From: Candidatus Manganitrophus morganii
GTDB lineage: Bacteria > Nitrospirota > Nitrospiria > SBBL01 > Manganitrophaceae
DNA: 64,000 nucleotides
Assembly: GCA_021651055.1 (NCBI GenBank)
Contig: JAJHOH010000001.1
Location: forward strand, 62,001 to 126,000
Reading direction: 5' to 3'
The notes under the pieces are model-generated. The model was not told the origin of the DNA, searched no databases, and worked only from the letters and a program-made list of their open reading frames with translations. The translations under genes were made by a program, and so were the position numbers. Position 1 is the first letter of the stretch. Every line of letters starts with the position of its first letter. Of this stretch, positions 9,788-19,647 are shown in pieces.

Positions 9788-11658
9788 GAGATCCACTCCT
9801 TTAACGCTGCCAGGGCTTCTTTCAGGGAGTGGCCGGTCGTGGGGACCGGTCCCAATGCAATACGGGTTAGGAACGAATGCGGGAGGGTCCCCTCGTGCCT
9901 GACGCGGATCGCTGTGATCGGTTCTTTACTGCCGTAGACGGGCGCTCTCCATCCGAGGATCGGATCGGTTTCCCCCCGATGGAGAGAGAGCGCCCCACCC
10001 TCCGCCGAGAGCGAGACGATTTGGGTCGAATCGGAAAGGAGGAAGACATCTCCGGTTCGATTCGGTTCTACACCGAGATGCCAATAAAGATCAAGCGTAT
10101 GTTTTCCCGCGCCGGCAAGAAAATCCCAGATGAGCCAACTCCCCGGCGGTTCAAAAAACACCGCCCGCCAGTGTGTCACCCCGCAGCGCGCGTATCCCGG
10201 ATGCGAAGCCAACAGCCGTATCCCTCCTTCGTCCAACACCTCGCGCTGAACGACCTTGGCATCAAACGGATTGGACCAGATAAAGGGGGCCTCCTGAATG
10301 GCTTGATCTTGCCGATCGACGACGACGGTATTGTGGGCGGCGGTCCCTCGGAAATAGGCCCGCCATTTCAGATCGGCATAGCTGTAGGTCCCCGGATCGA
10401 TCAAGAATTCGTTCTCTCCGATTCGGAGCGTCACCGACAAGGCATCTGCATGACCGTGCCCGCAGAGCGGCGGCATGCCGAGGGAACCATGGTCAAAACG
10501 AAGAACGGCTTGGCCGCTTCGAATCTGAGAATAACCGGCCTCATTAAAAGAGGTCAGCCCTTCCCGAATCCCCTCTTCCGAACCGAAACGGAGGAAGGGT
10601 GAGAGCGCATGACCGTCATCGCTGTCGCCGATCGAGGGAACGCGTCCCTTCGTGTCGGCGGCGGCGCCGAGAAACCGCCGGCCGCGTTGCGTCGCCTCCC
10701 GCAAGGCGGGCGGGATCGGCTGCGCTTGATGGATCAGAAGTGCAACCACCAACTGGTAGAGATCGACCCCAAAACGAAGATAATGAAAGGCCTGCTCCAC
10801 CCCGCCCCCATCCGGAAGAATCTGATGATCGGCCTCTTTCTCCAAAAGGGAGAGACCGAGTCCCCGCCATCGATCCGCCCCTCGCATTTCCGGGAAAAGA
10901 ACGCCGGCATAGATCAGTCCCGCCGCCTCGGACAGGGTATGGTTTCCGACGGAAGAGTGGACCGAAAGCCGCTTCTCGATGAGCGACGCATGTTCCTCGA
11001 TCAACCGAATCAGGGCGAACCAAACCGATTCAGGATCGCGCAATCGGTCGCGAACCAGATCGAGCGCGTGGCAGGCCGCGATGAGGCGAAGGCCGCACTC
11101 CATCGCGGAGATATAATGAATCCCCGTCAAAAACGGATTCGCCTCGATCCAAGAAAGGAATTGCGCTTCAAGAAGGGCGGCCGCCTGCCGGCCGATCTCG
11201 GGAGAAGCCTCTTTCGAAAGAAGTCCTAATCCGACCAACTGCTGGAGCCGGGAAGGCTCCCATGCGATTCGAATATCCCCGTATTGATTTCCGGGCCGGT
11301 ATGAAATCGATCCGAAAAAAAGCCTCGGCCAGATCTTCCCCGTATCGGGGGCCTCATGCCAGACGGCCCCTTCGGGGCGCCACTGCCAGCGCCAGTCTCC
11401 GATCTTGATTTTTCCGGAGAGGAGACGATCGATCTCTTCAGGATCGGTCATTTTGATGGGGAGCGTCGGAAGCTTCGGCGCTGTTCCCCTACAAAATTCG
11501 AAACGGGAAAACTCCCGCTCCGACGAAACGATCCCGCCCCGCCCCATTCGATAACGGGCCGCCATCATCTTCAACGTCCACTGCTCTCCGATCCGATGTG
11601 CGATCTCCGTCGGGCCCATGACGCGAAGCCGTTTTACCATCCACTTGAGATTGGCCAT
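9784..11658 (-). CDS. Heparinase II/III family protein (polysaccharide lyase-like)
   Basis: Predicted polysaccharide lyase or binding protein acting on uronic-acid-containing polymer. 624 residues, no clear signal peptide. An N-terminal (alpha/alpha) toroid part spans about 30-380 (HYISAMECGLRLIAACHAL and HTLSEAAGLIYAG are typical). The C-terminal heparinase II/III beta domain begins near 390 with LCGHGHADALSVTLRIGENEFLIDPG in two parts, and AHNTVVVDRQDQA. The motif HGHADAL with FLIDPGTY is the hallmark of this family. It is a frequent partner of the bi-domain oxidoreductase in EPS clusters, where its target is unproven. It lies five bases after that oxidoreductase gene and overlaps the GT26 gene. 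Confidence 0.9.
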   Translation of the reverse strand: MANLKWMVKRLRVMGPTEIAHRIGEQWTLKMMAARYRMGRGGIVSSEREFSRFEFCRGTAPKLPTLPIKMTDPEEIDRLLSGKIKIGDWRWQWRPEGAVWHEAPDTGKIWPRLFFGSISYRPGNQYGDIRIAWEPSRLQQLVGLGLLSKEASPEIGRQAAALLEAQFLSWIEANPFLTGIHYISAMECGLRLIAACHALDLVRDRLRDPESVWFALIRLIEEHASLIEKRLSVHSSVGNHTLSEAAGLIYAGVLFPEMRGADRWRGLGLSLLEKEADHQILPDGGGVEQAFHYLRFGVDLYQLVVALLIHQAQPIPPALREATQRGRRFLGAAADTKGRVPSIGDSDDGHALSPFLRFGSEEGIREGLTSFNEAGYSQIRSGQAVLRFDHGSLGMPPLCGHGHADALSVTLRIGENEFLIDPGTYSYADLKWRAYFRGTAAHNTVVVDRQDQAIQEAPFIWSNPFDAKVVQREVLDEGGIRLLASHPGYARCGVTHWRAVFFEPPGSWLIWDFLAGAGKHTLDLYWHLGVEPNRTGDVFLLSDSTQIVSLSAEGGALSLHRGETDPILGWRAPVYGSKEPITAIRVRHEGTLPHSFLTRIALGPVPTTGHSLKEALAALKEWIS

Positions 11659-11663
11659 TCCGT

Positions 11664-13817
11664 CTACTCTCCCAACGCGTAAACCGCACCGGTCCGGCCA
11701 CTCTCCACCGCGCGGAGCGTGGCCCTTGTCACGGCCTGGATTTCAGCAAACGACATTGCCGGGGTTCCCCCCTGAATCGCCTCAACAAAGCGCGTCATCT
11801 CCGTCTGGAATCCTTTGTCTTGTTTGCTCGTCTTAAAGCTCTTTCCTTTTCCGCCGGAGAAAGATTCGGTTTTAATAAAATCATTGATGATCACCGCCTT
11901 CCCCTCCCCGAAGGCTTCGAACCGCTCCTTCGCCAAGGCGGTATCGCCGCCGGCCGTGTAGATCACCGTGCCGATGGAGCCGTCGGCGAAAGAAAAGGAG
12001 AGGAGGCTCTGATCCTCCGTGATGCCGGAGGTGTGATGATCGATCCGGCGCGCGTGCACCGACGTCGGAACCGATCCGCAGAGGGCCTGCATGCAATCGA
12101 TGAAGTGACAGGCTTCCCCCAGAATACGTCCGCCCCCGATCTCCGGATCATGCACCCAATGGTCCGGCGGAAGCGCCCCGGCATTCACCCGATAGAGCAT
12201 CACCAGCGGATTTTTTCGATCTTGGAACAGGGCGCGGGCTTGAGCCATGTGGGGAGAGAAACGTCGGTTGAATCCAACCATCAGTTGAATCCCTTCGGTC
12301 GCCTTGGCTTCGTAAACGGCGGTAATTTCCTCCAACTCTTCTTCCGAAAGACAGAGCGGCTTCTCGACAAAGACATGTTTCCCGGCACGAAGCGATTCGA
12401 CCACCATTTGTCCATGGTCGCGATGGCGGGTTCCGATCAAGACGGCATTGATCTCTTCATCCTTCAACACTTCTCGGTAATCGCTCGCGCAATAGACCGC
12501 ACTGCTCTTCTCCGCCAATGCCTTTGCATGGATTCCGCTGGCGGTGCAGATGGCTCTCAAAGAGACTTCCTTGATACCGCTTAATACAGGTAGAAGCCGG
12601 TCTTTGACATGGCTTCCGGCGCCGATAATTCCAAGCTGCACCCGGCCCGATCGGCTCCCCTTGCGGAGGTGCACGACGCGATTCGGTTTCGCCTTCTCTT
12701 GACCCGGATAAGAGAGCATGATCCCCAAGTAAGGGGCGCCCCCTTCCATCATCAACCGATAAGCCTGCTCCGCCTCTTGGATCGGGTACCGATGGGTGAT
12801 CAGCCGCTTCACATCGACCTTCTTCTGCGCGATAAGTGCAAGAAAGGCCTCCATGTTCCGCCCTTCCGTCCATCGGACATAGCCATAAGGATAGTCGTGC
12901 CCTTTCTCCTCATATTCGGGATCATACCGGCCCGGGCCATAGGAGGTGGAGAGCCGCAGCTCCAGCTCTTTCTTGTAATAGGGCTCCCGCGGGATTTCCA
13001 TCCCCACCGCGCCGACCACCACGACCCGTCCCTTCTTTCGCGCAATCTCCCCGGCCATCTCGACCGGGCCGTTTTCCTTCGTGCTCGCCGTGATCAAGAT
13101 GGCGTCCAACCCAGCGCCCTGTGTGAAGCCGGCCGCCGCCTCAATCAACCGGTCGGGGGGCGCTGCGACATCCGCGCCGAGGGCGGTTGCAAGGGCGATT
13201 TTCGCCGGATCAAAATCAGAGGCAAGGACCGCGCAGCCGGCCGCCTTCAGCAGCTGAACGGTCAACTGTCCGAGAAGACCCAGTCCGATGACGGCGACCC
13301 GATCGCCCAGTTGAGGTTCGGCTTGTCTCACCCCCTGCAGGGCGATGGCCCCGAGCGCGACAAAGGCCCCTTCTTCGAAATCGATCCCCTCCGGCATCTT
13401 CACGCAAAGGTTTTTCGGAACGGAGATCATCGCGGCATGCGAGGCATAATTTTGACCGGTGCAGGCGACCCGATCCCCCACCGAAAACCCTTCGACCCGC
13501 TTGCCCACTTCGAGCACGATGCCCGCGGCGCTGTAGCCGAGGGCGGCCGGGGTGTCGAGCCGCTCGAAGACCATTCGCAAGGTATCGACGACCCCTTCTT
13601 TTTGGATCTTATTCAGGACCTTTCGGACCAGATCGGGCCGCTCCATCGCCTTGCCGGCCAAACTTTTCTGCGCCACCTGCACGGTCGAACGTTCCGTCCC
13701 GGCGCTGATTAAAGAAACCTGCGTCGCCACAAGCAATCCGCCCTCCCGCACCGTCGGCGCAGGAACTTCCTCAACCTTCAAAGTGCCGGTCCGATAATTT
13801 TGAATCACCTGTTTCAT
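11664..13817 (-). CDS. Bi-domain oxidoreductase: zinc-type alcohol dehydrogenase + Gfo/Idh/MocA
   Basis: Fusion of two NAD(P)-dependent domains, 717 residues from the ATG at 13817 (GAGGTG upstream). Residues 1-350 are an MDR alcohol dehydrogenase: GYSAAGIVLEVG, GDRVACTGQNYASHA, and the Rossmann motif VAVIGLGLLGQLTVQ. Residues 375-717 are a Gfo/Idh/MocA oxidoreductase: QLGIIGAGSHVKDRLLPVL, HVFVEKPLC with the conserved EKP, GGGRILGEACHFIDCMQAL, and GFNRRFSPH. The combination is a known family of EPS and lipopolysaccharide loci, presumably oxidising a nucleotide-sugar or glycosyl intermediate. The exact substrate is not known. It is placed between GT4 and the heparinase-like gene, a recurring trio. 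Confidence 0.92.
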   Translation of the reverse strand: MKQVIQNYRTGTLKVEEVPAPTVREGGLLVATQVSLISAGTERSTVQVAQKSLAGKAMERPDLVRKVLNKIQKEGVVDTLRMVFERLDTPAALGYSAAGIVLEVGKRVEGFSVGDRVACTGQNYASHAAMISVPKNLCVKMPEGIDFEEGAFVALGAIALQGVRQAEPQLGDRVAVIGLGLLGQLTVQLLKAAGCAVLASDFDPAKIALATALGADVAAPPDRLIEAAAGFTQGAGLDAILITASTKENGPVEMAGEIARKKGRVVVVGAVGMEIPREPYYKKELELRLSTSYGPGRYDPEYEEKGHDYPYGYVRWTEGRNMEAFLALIAQKKVDVKRLITHRYPIQEAEQAYRLMMEGGAPYLGIMLSYPGQEKAKPNRVVHLRKGSRSGRVQLGIIGAGSHVKDRLLPVLSGIKEVSLRAICTASGIHAKALAEKSSAVYCASDYREVLKDEEINAVLIGTRHRDHGQMVVESLRAGKHVFVEKPLCLSEEELEEITAVYEAKATEGIQLMVGFNRRFSPHMAQARALFQDRKNPLVMLYRVNAGALPPDHWVHDPEIGGGRILGEACHFIDCMQALCGSVPTSVHARRIDHHTSGITEDQSLLSFSFADGSIGTVIYTAGGDTALAKERFEAFGEGKAVIINDFIKTESFSGGKGKSFKTSKQDKGFQTEMTRFVEAIQGGTPAMSFAEIQAVTRATLRAVESGRTGAVYALGE

Positions 13818-13848
13818 GCACACCTCGATTACAAATGTGAATACGCCA

Positions 13849-14976
13849 TTAAGTGTTCTCTTTTGCTACTTTTAAAAAAAGCGCGACGATCTTCTCAGCA
13901 TATCGCTCTTCGGTATAGAGGGCTTCATATCGCGCTCGGCTTCGAACTCCCATTCTCTTCAAGCTCTCCGGACTTTCCAACAACAACAAAATTTGCTTGG
14001 CGAGATGCTCCGGATCATTGCATCTCACCTCCAAACCATTCTCTCCCTCAATGACCGTCTCGCGAAGACACCCTCGATCCGTAAAGAGAATCGGCAGGCC
14101 GGCTGCCATTGCCTCAATTACAGCAAGCGGCTGTCCCTCTTGTTGAACTCCGGCAAACACAAATAGGTCCGCCGACCGGAATAATGCCGATTTTGCCTGT
14201 CCCGCGACAGAGCCGGTGAAGAGAACCGCGTCGGCGAAACCCTCTTGGGTGATAAAAGACTGTGCCTGTTCCTTCTCTTGGGGCCGAGACCACTCTCCCG
14301 CGAATACAAACTCGATATCCTGTCTGATTTTCACAAGGATGGCCGCAGCCGCCAGCAATACCAATGTCCCCTTTGCTTGACTTAATGTGCCAAGGTGTAG
14401 AATTCTGTATCGGCGGCGCTTCCCAACGGTCCCGATCGATGCCGCGTCATTGTCGTTCCATCGAATCCCATTCGGAATTACCGAGATTTTCTCGGCAGGA
14501 ACGAGTCCGTCAAAAATGCTTCTAAAAGAGTTCCCCAGAACAATCACATGAGCCACTCCGCTGAAGAGACGTCGAACGTAGAACTTCAACACGCGCCCCC
14601 GAGTTTCGTACCAGGTTCTGAGTCCTCCGCCATGGAGATGAATTACGACCCGACTTCCCACGAGAATAGCCGGCCAGACAAAGAAACTATCCCGAATGAA
14701 CCCGACCGTTTTTTGGGAGATCGGAACATAAACAATCTTGCATCGATCGCGAATGAGGATTTGAATGAAACCAAGCCATTGCTTGATAAATAAGAAGACA
14801 TCATGGAGATCCGGCGCGTTCACATATTCGATGCCACGCCGATCCGCCAGATCCAAATGACGAATTTCAAACGCTTCCTTGACCCTAGAGTCGAGAAGCG
14901 TTTGAATGGCCACTGCAACACCGTGATGAGGGGGAGGCGTTGGACCGATCACCAGGACCAACTCTTTTTTAGCCAT
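13849..14976 (-). CDS. Glycosyltransferase family 4
   Basis: GT-B fold retaining glycosyltransferase that would add a sugar to the growing lipid-linked repeat unit on the cytoplasmic membrane face. 375 residues. N-terminal domain starts LVLVIGPTPPPHHGVAVAIQ with a Gly-rich acceptor loop; VIHLHGGGLR lies near 130. The C-terminal nucleotide-sugar domain has VIPNGI (about 185), ILHLGTLSQAKGT (about 215) and the signature PLAVIEAMAAGLPILFTDRG with E-x7-E spacing (about 290). The start overlaps the preceding GT4 gene by 8 bp. Donor and acceptor cannot be predicted. Confidence 0.9.
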   Translation of the reverse strand: MAKKELVLVIGPTPPPHHGVAVAIQTLLDSRVKEAFEIRHLDLADRRGIEYVNAPDLHDVFLFIKQWLGFIQILIRDRCKIVYVPISQKTVGFIRDSFFVWPAILVGSRVVIHLHGGGLRTWYETRGRVLKFYVRRLFSGVAHVIVLGNSFRSIFDGLVPAEKISVIPNGIRWNDNDAASIGTVGKRRRYRILHLGTLSQAKGTLVLLAAAAILVKIRQDIEFVFAGEWSRPQEKEQAQSFITQEGFADAVLFTGSVAGQAKSALFRSADLFVFAGVQQEGQPLAVIEAMAAGLPILFTDRGCLRETVIEGENGLEVRCNDPEHLAKQILLLLESPESLKRMGVRSRARYEALYTEERYAEKIVALFLKVAKENT

Positions 14977-16165
14977 TTTTCTCTTCTACTCGATTGAGTG
15001 TTCTATCCGAACGTAGATCCATTGCTCCGCTCCTCCCGGAATCGGATACTCTTTCTATAAACCGAATCATTTCCTCTGCAGAGACTTCAATATCAAATTG
15101 TTTAACCCGTTCATAGGCTGTTTTGACCATTACCTTCTTTGCTACAACACTCATCTCCAATGCTTTTAAGATGGCCTCAGCCGATGATTCTATGTCCTTT
15201 GGGTCGAACTTAAATCCCGTGAGGCCCTCCTCAATCAAGTCATGCGTCGCCGCGGCGTGAACGGATGACACGGAGGGAACCCCCGCCGCCATCGCCTCAC
15301 TGAGGACGGCGCCGAAAGAATCGGAGAGGGTGTGAAAAACAAAAAGATCCGCGGCGGCAAAGTACTTACTCAACTCTTCTTTCTGCACATATCCGATAAA
15401 ATGAACGTTCGCCCACCCTTTTTCTTGCACAATCTTTTCATACAAAGGGCGTTCGGGTCCTTCCCCTATAATGAGCAATTCAACGTCGGGTCTCCGCTTC
15501 ACGATCTGTTCATAAATCTTAAAAAGTTCCAAATATCCCTTCCGGCGGATCAGTTGCCCAATCGACAGAAGAATCGGTCCTGAATATTCGCCGCGGAGGC
15601 GCTTACACTCCTCGGATTGCCTAAACGCTTCCGTCTGCCTTTGAAAATAAGAGACTTCAATCGGCATGACTGCGGTCAAGAGACGATCTTCACGCGCCCC
15701 ATAATGGAGAAATGCGTCTCGTGCCACACGCGATGAGGCAATGACGCCGTCCGAATAACGGATCAGGCATTGCCGGATTGCTCTTCGGATGACCGAGGTC
15801 GTTGCGCAATCAGTCATTGTCAACTCTCCCCATCCGATGAATCTCTTCCGGAAGAGACGGCAGTAGATCCATGCTGAAATATTCGCGATCCCAAAACCTC
15901 CACTCACAACGACATCAGGATCCAATTTGCGCAAGGCCTTGATCACACCATAATTGAGATGTACCGAGATTAAGAACCCGGGCGGCCGAATGTGGATCCC
16001 CGGTAAGACCTGCATTTTGAAAGAATGCGGCGCCAACCTCCACCGACGATTCTCCTCATGCCGTGCCATTAACAAAACGGTAAAATCCTTCACGCGGTGC
16101 TGCAAAGCTTCAAAGAGAGGGATACGGTACGGGGTCAGAATATTCGTTAATACCACCAGTTTCAT
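14969..16165 (-). CDS. Glycosyltransferase family 4
   Basis: Second GT-B retaining glycosyltransferase of the operon, 398 residues. N-terminal motif LTNILTPYRIPLFEAL (about 6-21) is typical for this group. The C-terminal domain has ILLSIGQLIRRKGYLELFKIYE (read in parts, about 200-222), LLIIGEGPERPLYE, VHFIGYVQKEELSKYFAAAD and FGAVLSEAMAAGVPSV with the family E-x7-E pair. It is less similar to the neighbouring GT4 than tandem duplication would give, so the two likely make different linkages. It overlaps the next gene by 8 bp. Substrate unknown. Confidence 0.9.
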   Translation of the reverse strand: MKLVVLTNILTPYRIPLFEALQHRVKDFTVLLMARHEENRRWRLAPHSFKMQVLPGIHIRPPGFLISVHLNYGVIKALRKLDPDVVVSGGFGIANISAWIYCRLFRKRFIGWGELTMTDCATTSVIRRAIRQCLIRYSDGVIASSRVARDAFLHYGAREDRLLTAVMPIEVSYFQRQTEAFRQSEECKRLRGEYSGPILLSIGQLIRRKGYLELFKIYEQIVKRRPDVELLIIGEGPERPLYEKIVQEKGWANVHFIGYVQKEELSKYFAAADLFVFHTLSDSFGAVLSEAMAAGVPSVSSVHAAATHDLIEEGLTGFKFDPKDIESSAEAILKALEMSVVAKKVMVKTAYERVKQFDIEVSAEEMIRFIERVSDSGRSGAMDLRSDRTLNRVEEKNG

Positions 16166-16204
16166 CTTTCTCTCATCGCATTGAAAGCACGGTTGACTCG
16201 AACC

Positions 16205-17056
16205 TCAACTCTGCCTTTGTATCCTCATCGCCATTTTTAAGAATCTCCGATAGATCGGAATCATGTCATAGAGCCGGACCCAAAAGGGCAAATTCAGCAG
16301 TCTTCGTGCCCGCACCTTAACGGCTGTAAGCGTGTCCCGGTATTCCTGCGTACTCTTCTTCTTAAAAAAGGAGGTTGGATTCGTATACCATATGACCGTT
16401 CGACCCGGCAGCAAGACGACGCTTCCGAACCGTGCTGCCCGCAGAACGAAATCATAATCGACACACATACTCAACTTCTCGTCATATCGTCCGGCTGATT
16501 CCCAAATCGATTTCGGAAACACCAGCGTGGAGTGAACGAATGGGTTTCCCCGATACAACCTCGATGCGGGAACCCATACCGGTGATGGGTTCTCCACTTC
16601 TCCAGTCGAGAAAACACTCTCTGGAACAGACTGATGAAATTTAGATGTTTTGGCATATGCCGTAGCCACCACCGCCACGTCAGGATGCGCCTTAAAAAAA
16701 GCGACGGCATAACTCAACCGGTGAGGAAGACTTAAATCATCCGCATCATTGATGGCAATATACCTCCCCCTTGCCAAAGAGATCCCCTCATTCAACGCAC
16801 TTGGAAACCCGATCCGGTCGCGGCGAAGGTAACGAAGGCGCGGATCATTGATTTTTCCGCAGATCTGCTCCGTCGCATCGCTGGAGCCATCATCCACTAC
16901 AATCACTTCAAAACTCGGATGATTCTGGGCAAGTGCAGCCGTGAGGGAGGCGGCAATAAAAGAGGCCGCATTATAAGCCGCCATCACGATGGATATCTCC
17001 GGATCGCCCTTCTGAATCGGCCCTGTCATTCGATCTATCATCTCTCGATCTCGCAA
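16205..17056 (-). CDS. Glycosyltransferase family 2
   Basis: Inverting GT-A glycosyltransferase, about 283 residues. Typical N-terminal fold: ISIVMAAYNAASFI (about 22-35), VIVVDDGSSDATEQ (about 52-65), and the metal-binding region ARGRYIAINDADDLSLPHRL containing NDADD in place of DxD. A conserved SMCVDYDFVLRAARFG lies near 205. No C-terminal membrane helices, so it is probably peripheral. The start is uncertain: TTG at 17056 follows GGGGAG by five bases, while ATG at 17041 has only GAGAG. It is co-directional with the flippase gene 43 bp upstream. Confidence 0.88.
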   Translation of the reverse strand: MRDREMIDRMTGPIQKGDPEISIVMAAYNAASFIAASLTAALAQNHPSFEVIVVDDGSSDATEQICGKINDPRLRYLRRDRIGFPSALNEGISLARGRYIAINDADDLSLPHRLSYAVAFFKAHPDVAVVATAYAKTSKFHQSVPESVFSTGEVENPSPVWVPASRLYRGNPFVHSTLVFPKSIWESAGRYDEKLSMCVDYDFVLRAARFGSVVLLPGRTVIWYTNPTSFFKKKSTQEYRDTLTAVKVRARRLLNLPFWVRLYDMIPIYRRFLKMAMRIQRQS

Positions 17057-17099
17057 CCCCTCTCCCCTTGCCTTAAATCAGGATCTTTTGATTTCCCCA

Positions 17100-18467
17100 T
17101 TAATCGGCAATGGAAGGTCTCTGTTTTAACCCATCGACCATCAATTCAGGGTCGTTTTCACGATCGCTTGCGGCGCGCCGCAACATCACCACCGAGAGGG
17201 CAAAAACCAGAAACTCGCCTAAGAACCGGCTCCAGGAAGCGCCGATCAAGCCCCATTCCTTCGTCATGAGATATCCTATCGGTATCAAAAGAAGGAAGGT
17301 CACCGATTTGGTAAAAAAGCCATATTCCGGCTTCCCTAAGGCGACCACGCCAAAACTGTGATATGCCCAAAGCAGCTGGCAGATCATGGCGCCGGATAAA
17401 ATCCAGGCAACGGGTAAAGACGCCGCGTAGGCCTGCTCCTTTCCCGGAACAACCCACGGAATGAGGAAGGGAAGAAAGAACAGAATCACCAACAGAAGCC
17501 CCGCGCCGACAAGGGTTTGTATCCAACTCACCCGCCAGACCTCTCGAACAAAATATGCCGGCGAATTCTTGGCGGCACTTCTTGCAAGTTTTGTCTGCCA
17601 TAAATTGGCGGCCCCAACCAGAAGAACTTGGATCGGCAATATAAATTGACGTCCCAATTCTAATACGGCAACACCCGCCGTGCCGATCAGGCCCAGTGTC
17701 AGGAAGGTGCTCATCTGCGTGTAGGCATACCCAGCCAGATTCGTTCCCAACCCCCATCGGCCGATTTTCCACACTTCGTTCAGACCCGCTATTTCAGACG
17801 GGACTGAGGGACGAAGCCAATATCCCCAGCCGCTCTGGCAAGCCCAAAGAAAATTCACCAAGCCCAACACCAGAAAGATGTTTGCGAGTGTGAAGAATCC
17901 ATATTTCTGTAAGAGAAAAAGGCTACCGATTGTTCCACCAATTGAGACCAATCCTCCGACAAAATCCTGAGAAATCCGTTGATGAATGAAATTGATCCTT
18001 CTTTGCAACTCAACCGCTAAACCACCGAATATAAAAATGACGAATTCGACCGCCGGCCATCCGTTGAGGCGGCCAACAAAGATGGAGATCAAGGCGGATA
18101 TAAAAAAAATGATCTCAAAACTAAAGACAATTGCGGCCAGAAGGGGATCTTTTTGATCATTTACAACCCGCCGACTGCTGATCACAAGCATGGGTGAAAT
18201 TGCCAGCGCGGAAAGGATCATCAGGAAGAAATATCGAGTGGCCACACCCACAGCGAACATCCCGAAATCATGGACCGCAAGAGAGCGAACGAGGTACATT
18301 GTGACCAAAAAGCTTGCCGCTGACCAGAGACCCTGCGCGAGGACCGCAAGCCGCCATTGAAAGCTTCTCCCAATCAGACGATGAAGCCAGTCCTTGGCAA
18401 TGAGATATTTCTGAAGCACCAAATCATCCACCTTTCTTACGACTGGAGAGGAGCAGCCCGCAACCAT
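17100..18467 (-). CDS. Wzx-like oligosaccharide flippase (MATE/MOP superfamily)
   Basis: Integral membrane protein predicted to flip the undecaprenyl-linked repeat unit to the periplasm. Up to 455 residues with about 12-14 hydrophobic helices and the family-typical opening AQGLWSAASFLVTMYLVRSLAVHDFG (in parts), a charged loop SSRRVVNDQKD and C-terminal WSRFLGEFLVFALSVVMLRR. The ATG at 18467 overlaps the upstream gene by 31 bp and has no ribosome site; a GTG at 18419 or TTG at 18422 after AAGGTGG is more likely, giving about 439 residues. Together with the O-antigen-ligase-like gene (19648) and the Wzz-type gene at the window edge it completes a Wzx/Wzy-type assembly set. Confidence 0.88.
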   Translation of the reverse strand: MVAGCSSPVVRKVDDLVLQKYLIAKDWLHRLIGRSFQWRLAVLAQGLWSAASFLVTMYLVRSLAVHDFGMFAVGVATRYFFLMILSALAISPMLVISSRRVVNDQKDPLLAAIVFSFEIIFFISALISIFVGRLNGWPAVEFVIFIFGGLAVELQRRINFIHQRISQDFVGGLVSIGGTIGSLFLLQKYGFFTLANIFLVLGLVNFLWACQSGWGYWLRPSVPSEIAGLNEVWKIGRWGLGTNLAGYAYTQMSTFLTLGLIGTAGVAVLELGRQFILPIQVLLVGAANLWQTKLARSAAKNSPAYFVREVWRVSWIQTLVGAGLLLVILFFLPFLIPWVVPGKEQAYAASLPVAWILSGAMICQLLWAYHSFGVVALGKPEYGFFTKSVTFLLLIPIGYLMTKEWGLIGASWSRFLGEFLVFALSVVMLRRAASDRENDPELMVDGLKQRPSIAD

Positions 18468-19588
18468 CGAGGTTTTGCGGGCGCCTTAAAAACGGTTTTC
18501 TGAAATAGATCGATCTGCTCCTCGCTCAGCATGTTGTAAAGATAGAGTCCGACGCCATTTCCCCGGCTAATCGACCGGGCTTCCGATAAAATTTCGGCGG
18601 CTCTGCGCGCTTCTCTAGGAATGACTTTTTTTCCAGAACCATCTCGGTCGTAATTTCCACATAACATGACCAACGCTTCGGGTCTCTTCATCTTCGATTG
18701 CAAGTTCCGGATTTTTTCAAAGTCCGGGCTGGCCTGGTAATCCATGCTGTAAACGACATCGACCAACCCTTCATCAGCCCATTTCATACTATCCTGCCCT
18801 TGTAATTTTGTGTCCGAGCTCCCTGGAACTGCATCCACACTCATCACGAGATTTTTTCTTGTTTTCCGCGCCCCGACCGAAATACGCGAAATAATATCTC
18901 GAACGGCGGCCTCTTGCCATGCGGCGAGGGCGCTTAGATCGACACCGGGAAGGTTTTTGAGACTCCAATCCTTTACAAGATTTCTCCCGGTGTGTCTCTT
19001 ATAATCTTCGATACAGGAGTTCGTTTTACACATTCCTCCTGAACGAACATAATCAAGATTGATTCCTTGAACGGGATATCTCGTTGCGACTTCGACAATC
19101 AAGGATGAAATGAATTCGCGAAAACGCTCACTATGAATATTAAATGCCTGTCGAGAGGTTCCCTCTTTAAAACGCTGTTCAAAAAATTCGAGTTGCGGTA
19201 AAAAGTCTCTTTGCCGGAGAGAAATCGTGAACCACGGATGAATCTCAATTTCATACTTCTCTGCCAGCTTAATGAGATTCTCCAGCGGATCAAAGCCGGG
19301 AACACGAACTTTGCGGGTATCCCAAGGTGCGAGATCTGATGGCCAGATCGTTCCCCTTCCATGCCAGACACATGGAACGAAAACATTAAACCCTGCTTTC
19401 TTGATCCGGGTTAGCAATTTCTCTGCTGAATCTTTTGTAATCCAAGCGAGTCCTTCATCAAAGATCGCACGACTTTCAAAGAGAGACACACCGCTCGACA
19501 ACGCAAGCCACGGCTTCAAAAGAGAACCCGCGGCAAAGGCGGCCGTCAATTTAATAAATTTCCGACGTGAAAAGGGCCGGCCGGTCAA
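18437..19588 (-). CDS. GHL10-type glycoside hydrolase-like protein, Tat-exported
   Basis: Secreted glycoside-hydrolase-like TIM barrel (family 10-like, GHL10). 383 residues from a TTG at 19588 with GAGGGAG five bases upstream. The N-terminus carries a twin-arginine signal, SRRKFIKLTAAFAAGSLL (about 7-24), so it is likely exported folded. Barrel motifs: AGFNVFVPCVWHGRGT, EIHPWFTI, GINLDYVRSGG, VVYSMDYQ. It is closely related to the C-terminal domain of the protein at 21849, which has AGFNIYVPCVWHGRGT, EVHPWFTV, GLNLDYIRAMG and VIFGMDYR at equivalent places. Hydrolysis of the exopolysaccharide, or remodelling of it, is inferred from location; activity of this family is poorly known. Confidence 0.8.
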   Translation of the reverse strand: MTGRPFSRRKFIKLTAAFAAGSLLKPWLALSSGVSLFESRAIFDEGLAWITKDSAEKLLTRIKKAGFNVFVPCVWHGRGTIWPSDLAPWDTRKVRVPGFDPLENLIKLAEKYEIEIHPWFTISLRQRDFLPQLEFFEQRFKEGTSRQAFNIHSERFREFISSLIVEVATRYPVQGINLDYVRSGGMCKTNSCIEDYKRHTGRNLVKDWSLKNLPGVDLSALAAWQEAAVRDIISRISVGARKTRKNLVMSVDAVPGSSDTKLQGQDSMKWADEGLVDVVYSMDYQASPDFEKIRNLQSKMKRPEALVMLCGNYDRDGSGKKVIPREARRAAEILSEARSISRGNGVGLYLYNMLSEEQIDLFQKTVFKAPAKPRWLRAAPLQS

Positions 19589-19647
19589 TTTAACTCCCTC
19601 TCATCCTCGCGTCTGAAAATCAGATTCATTAGATGAGGTGAACCACG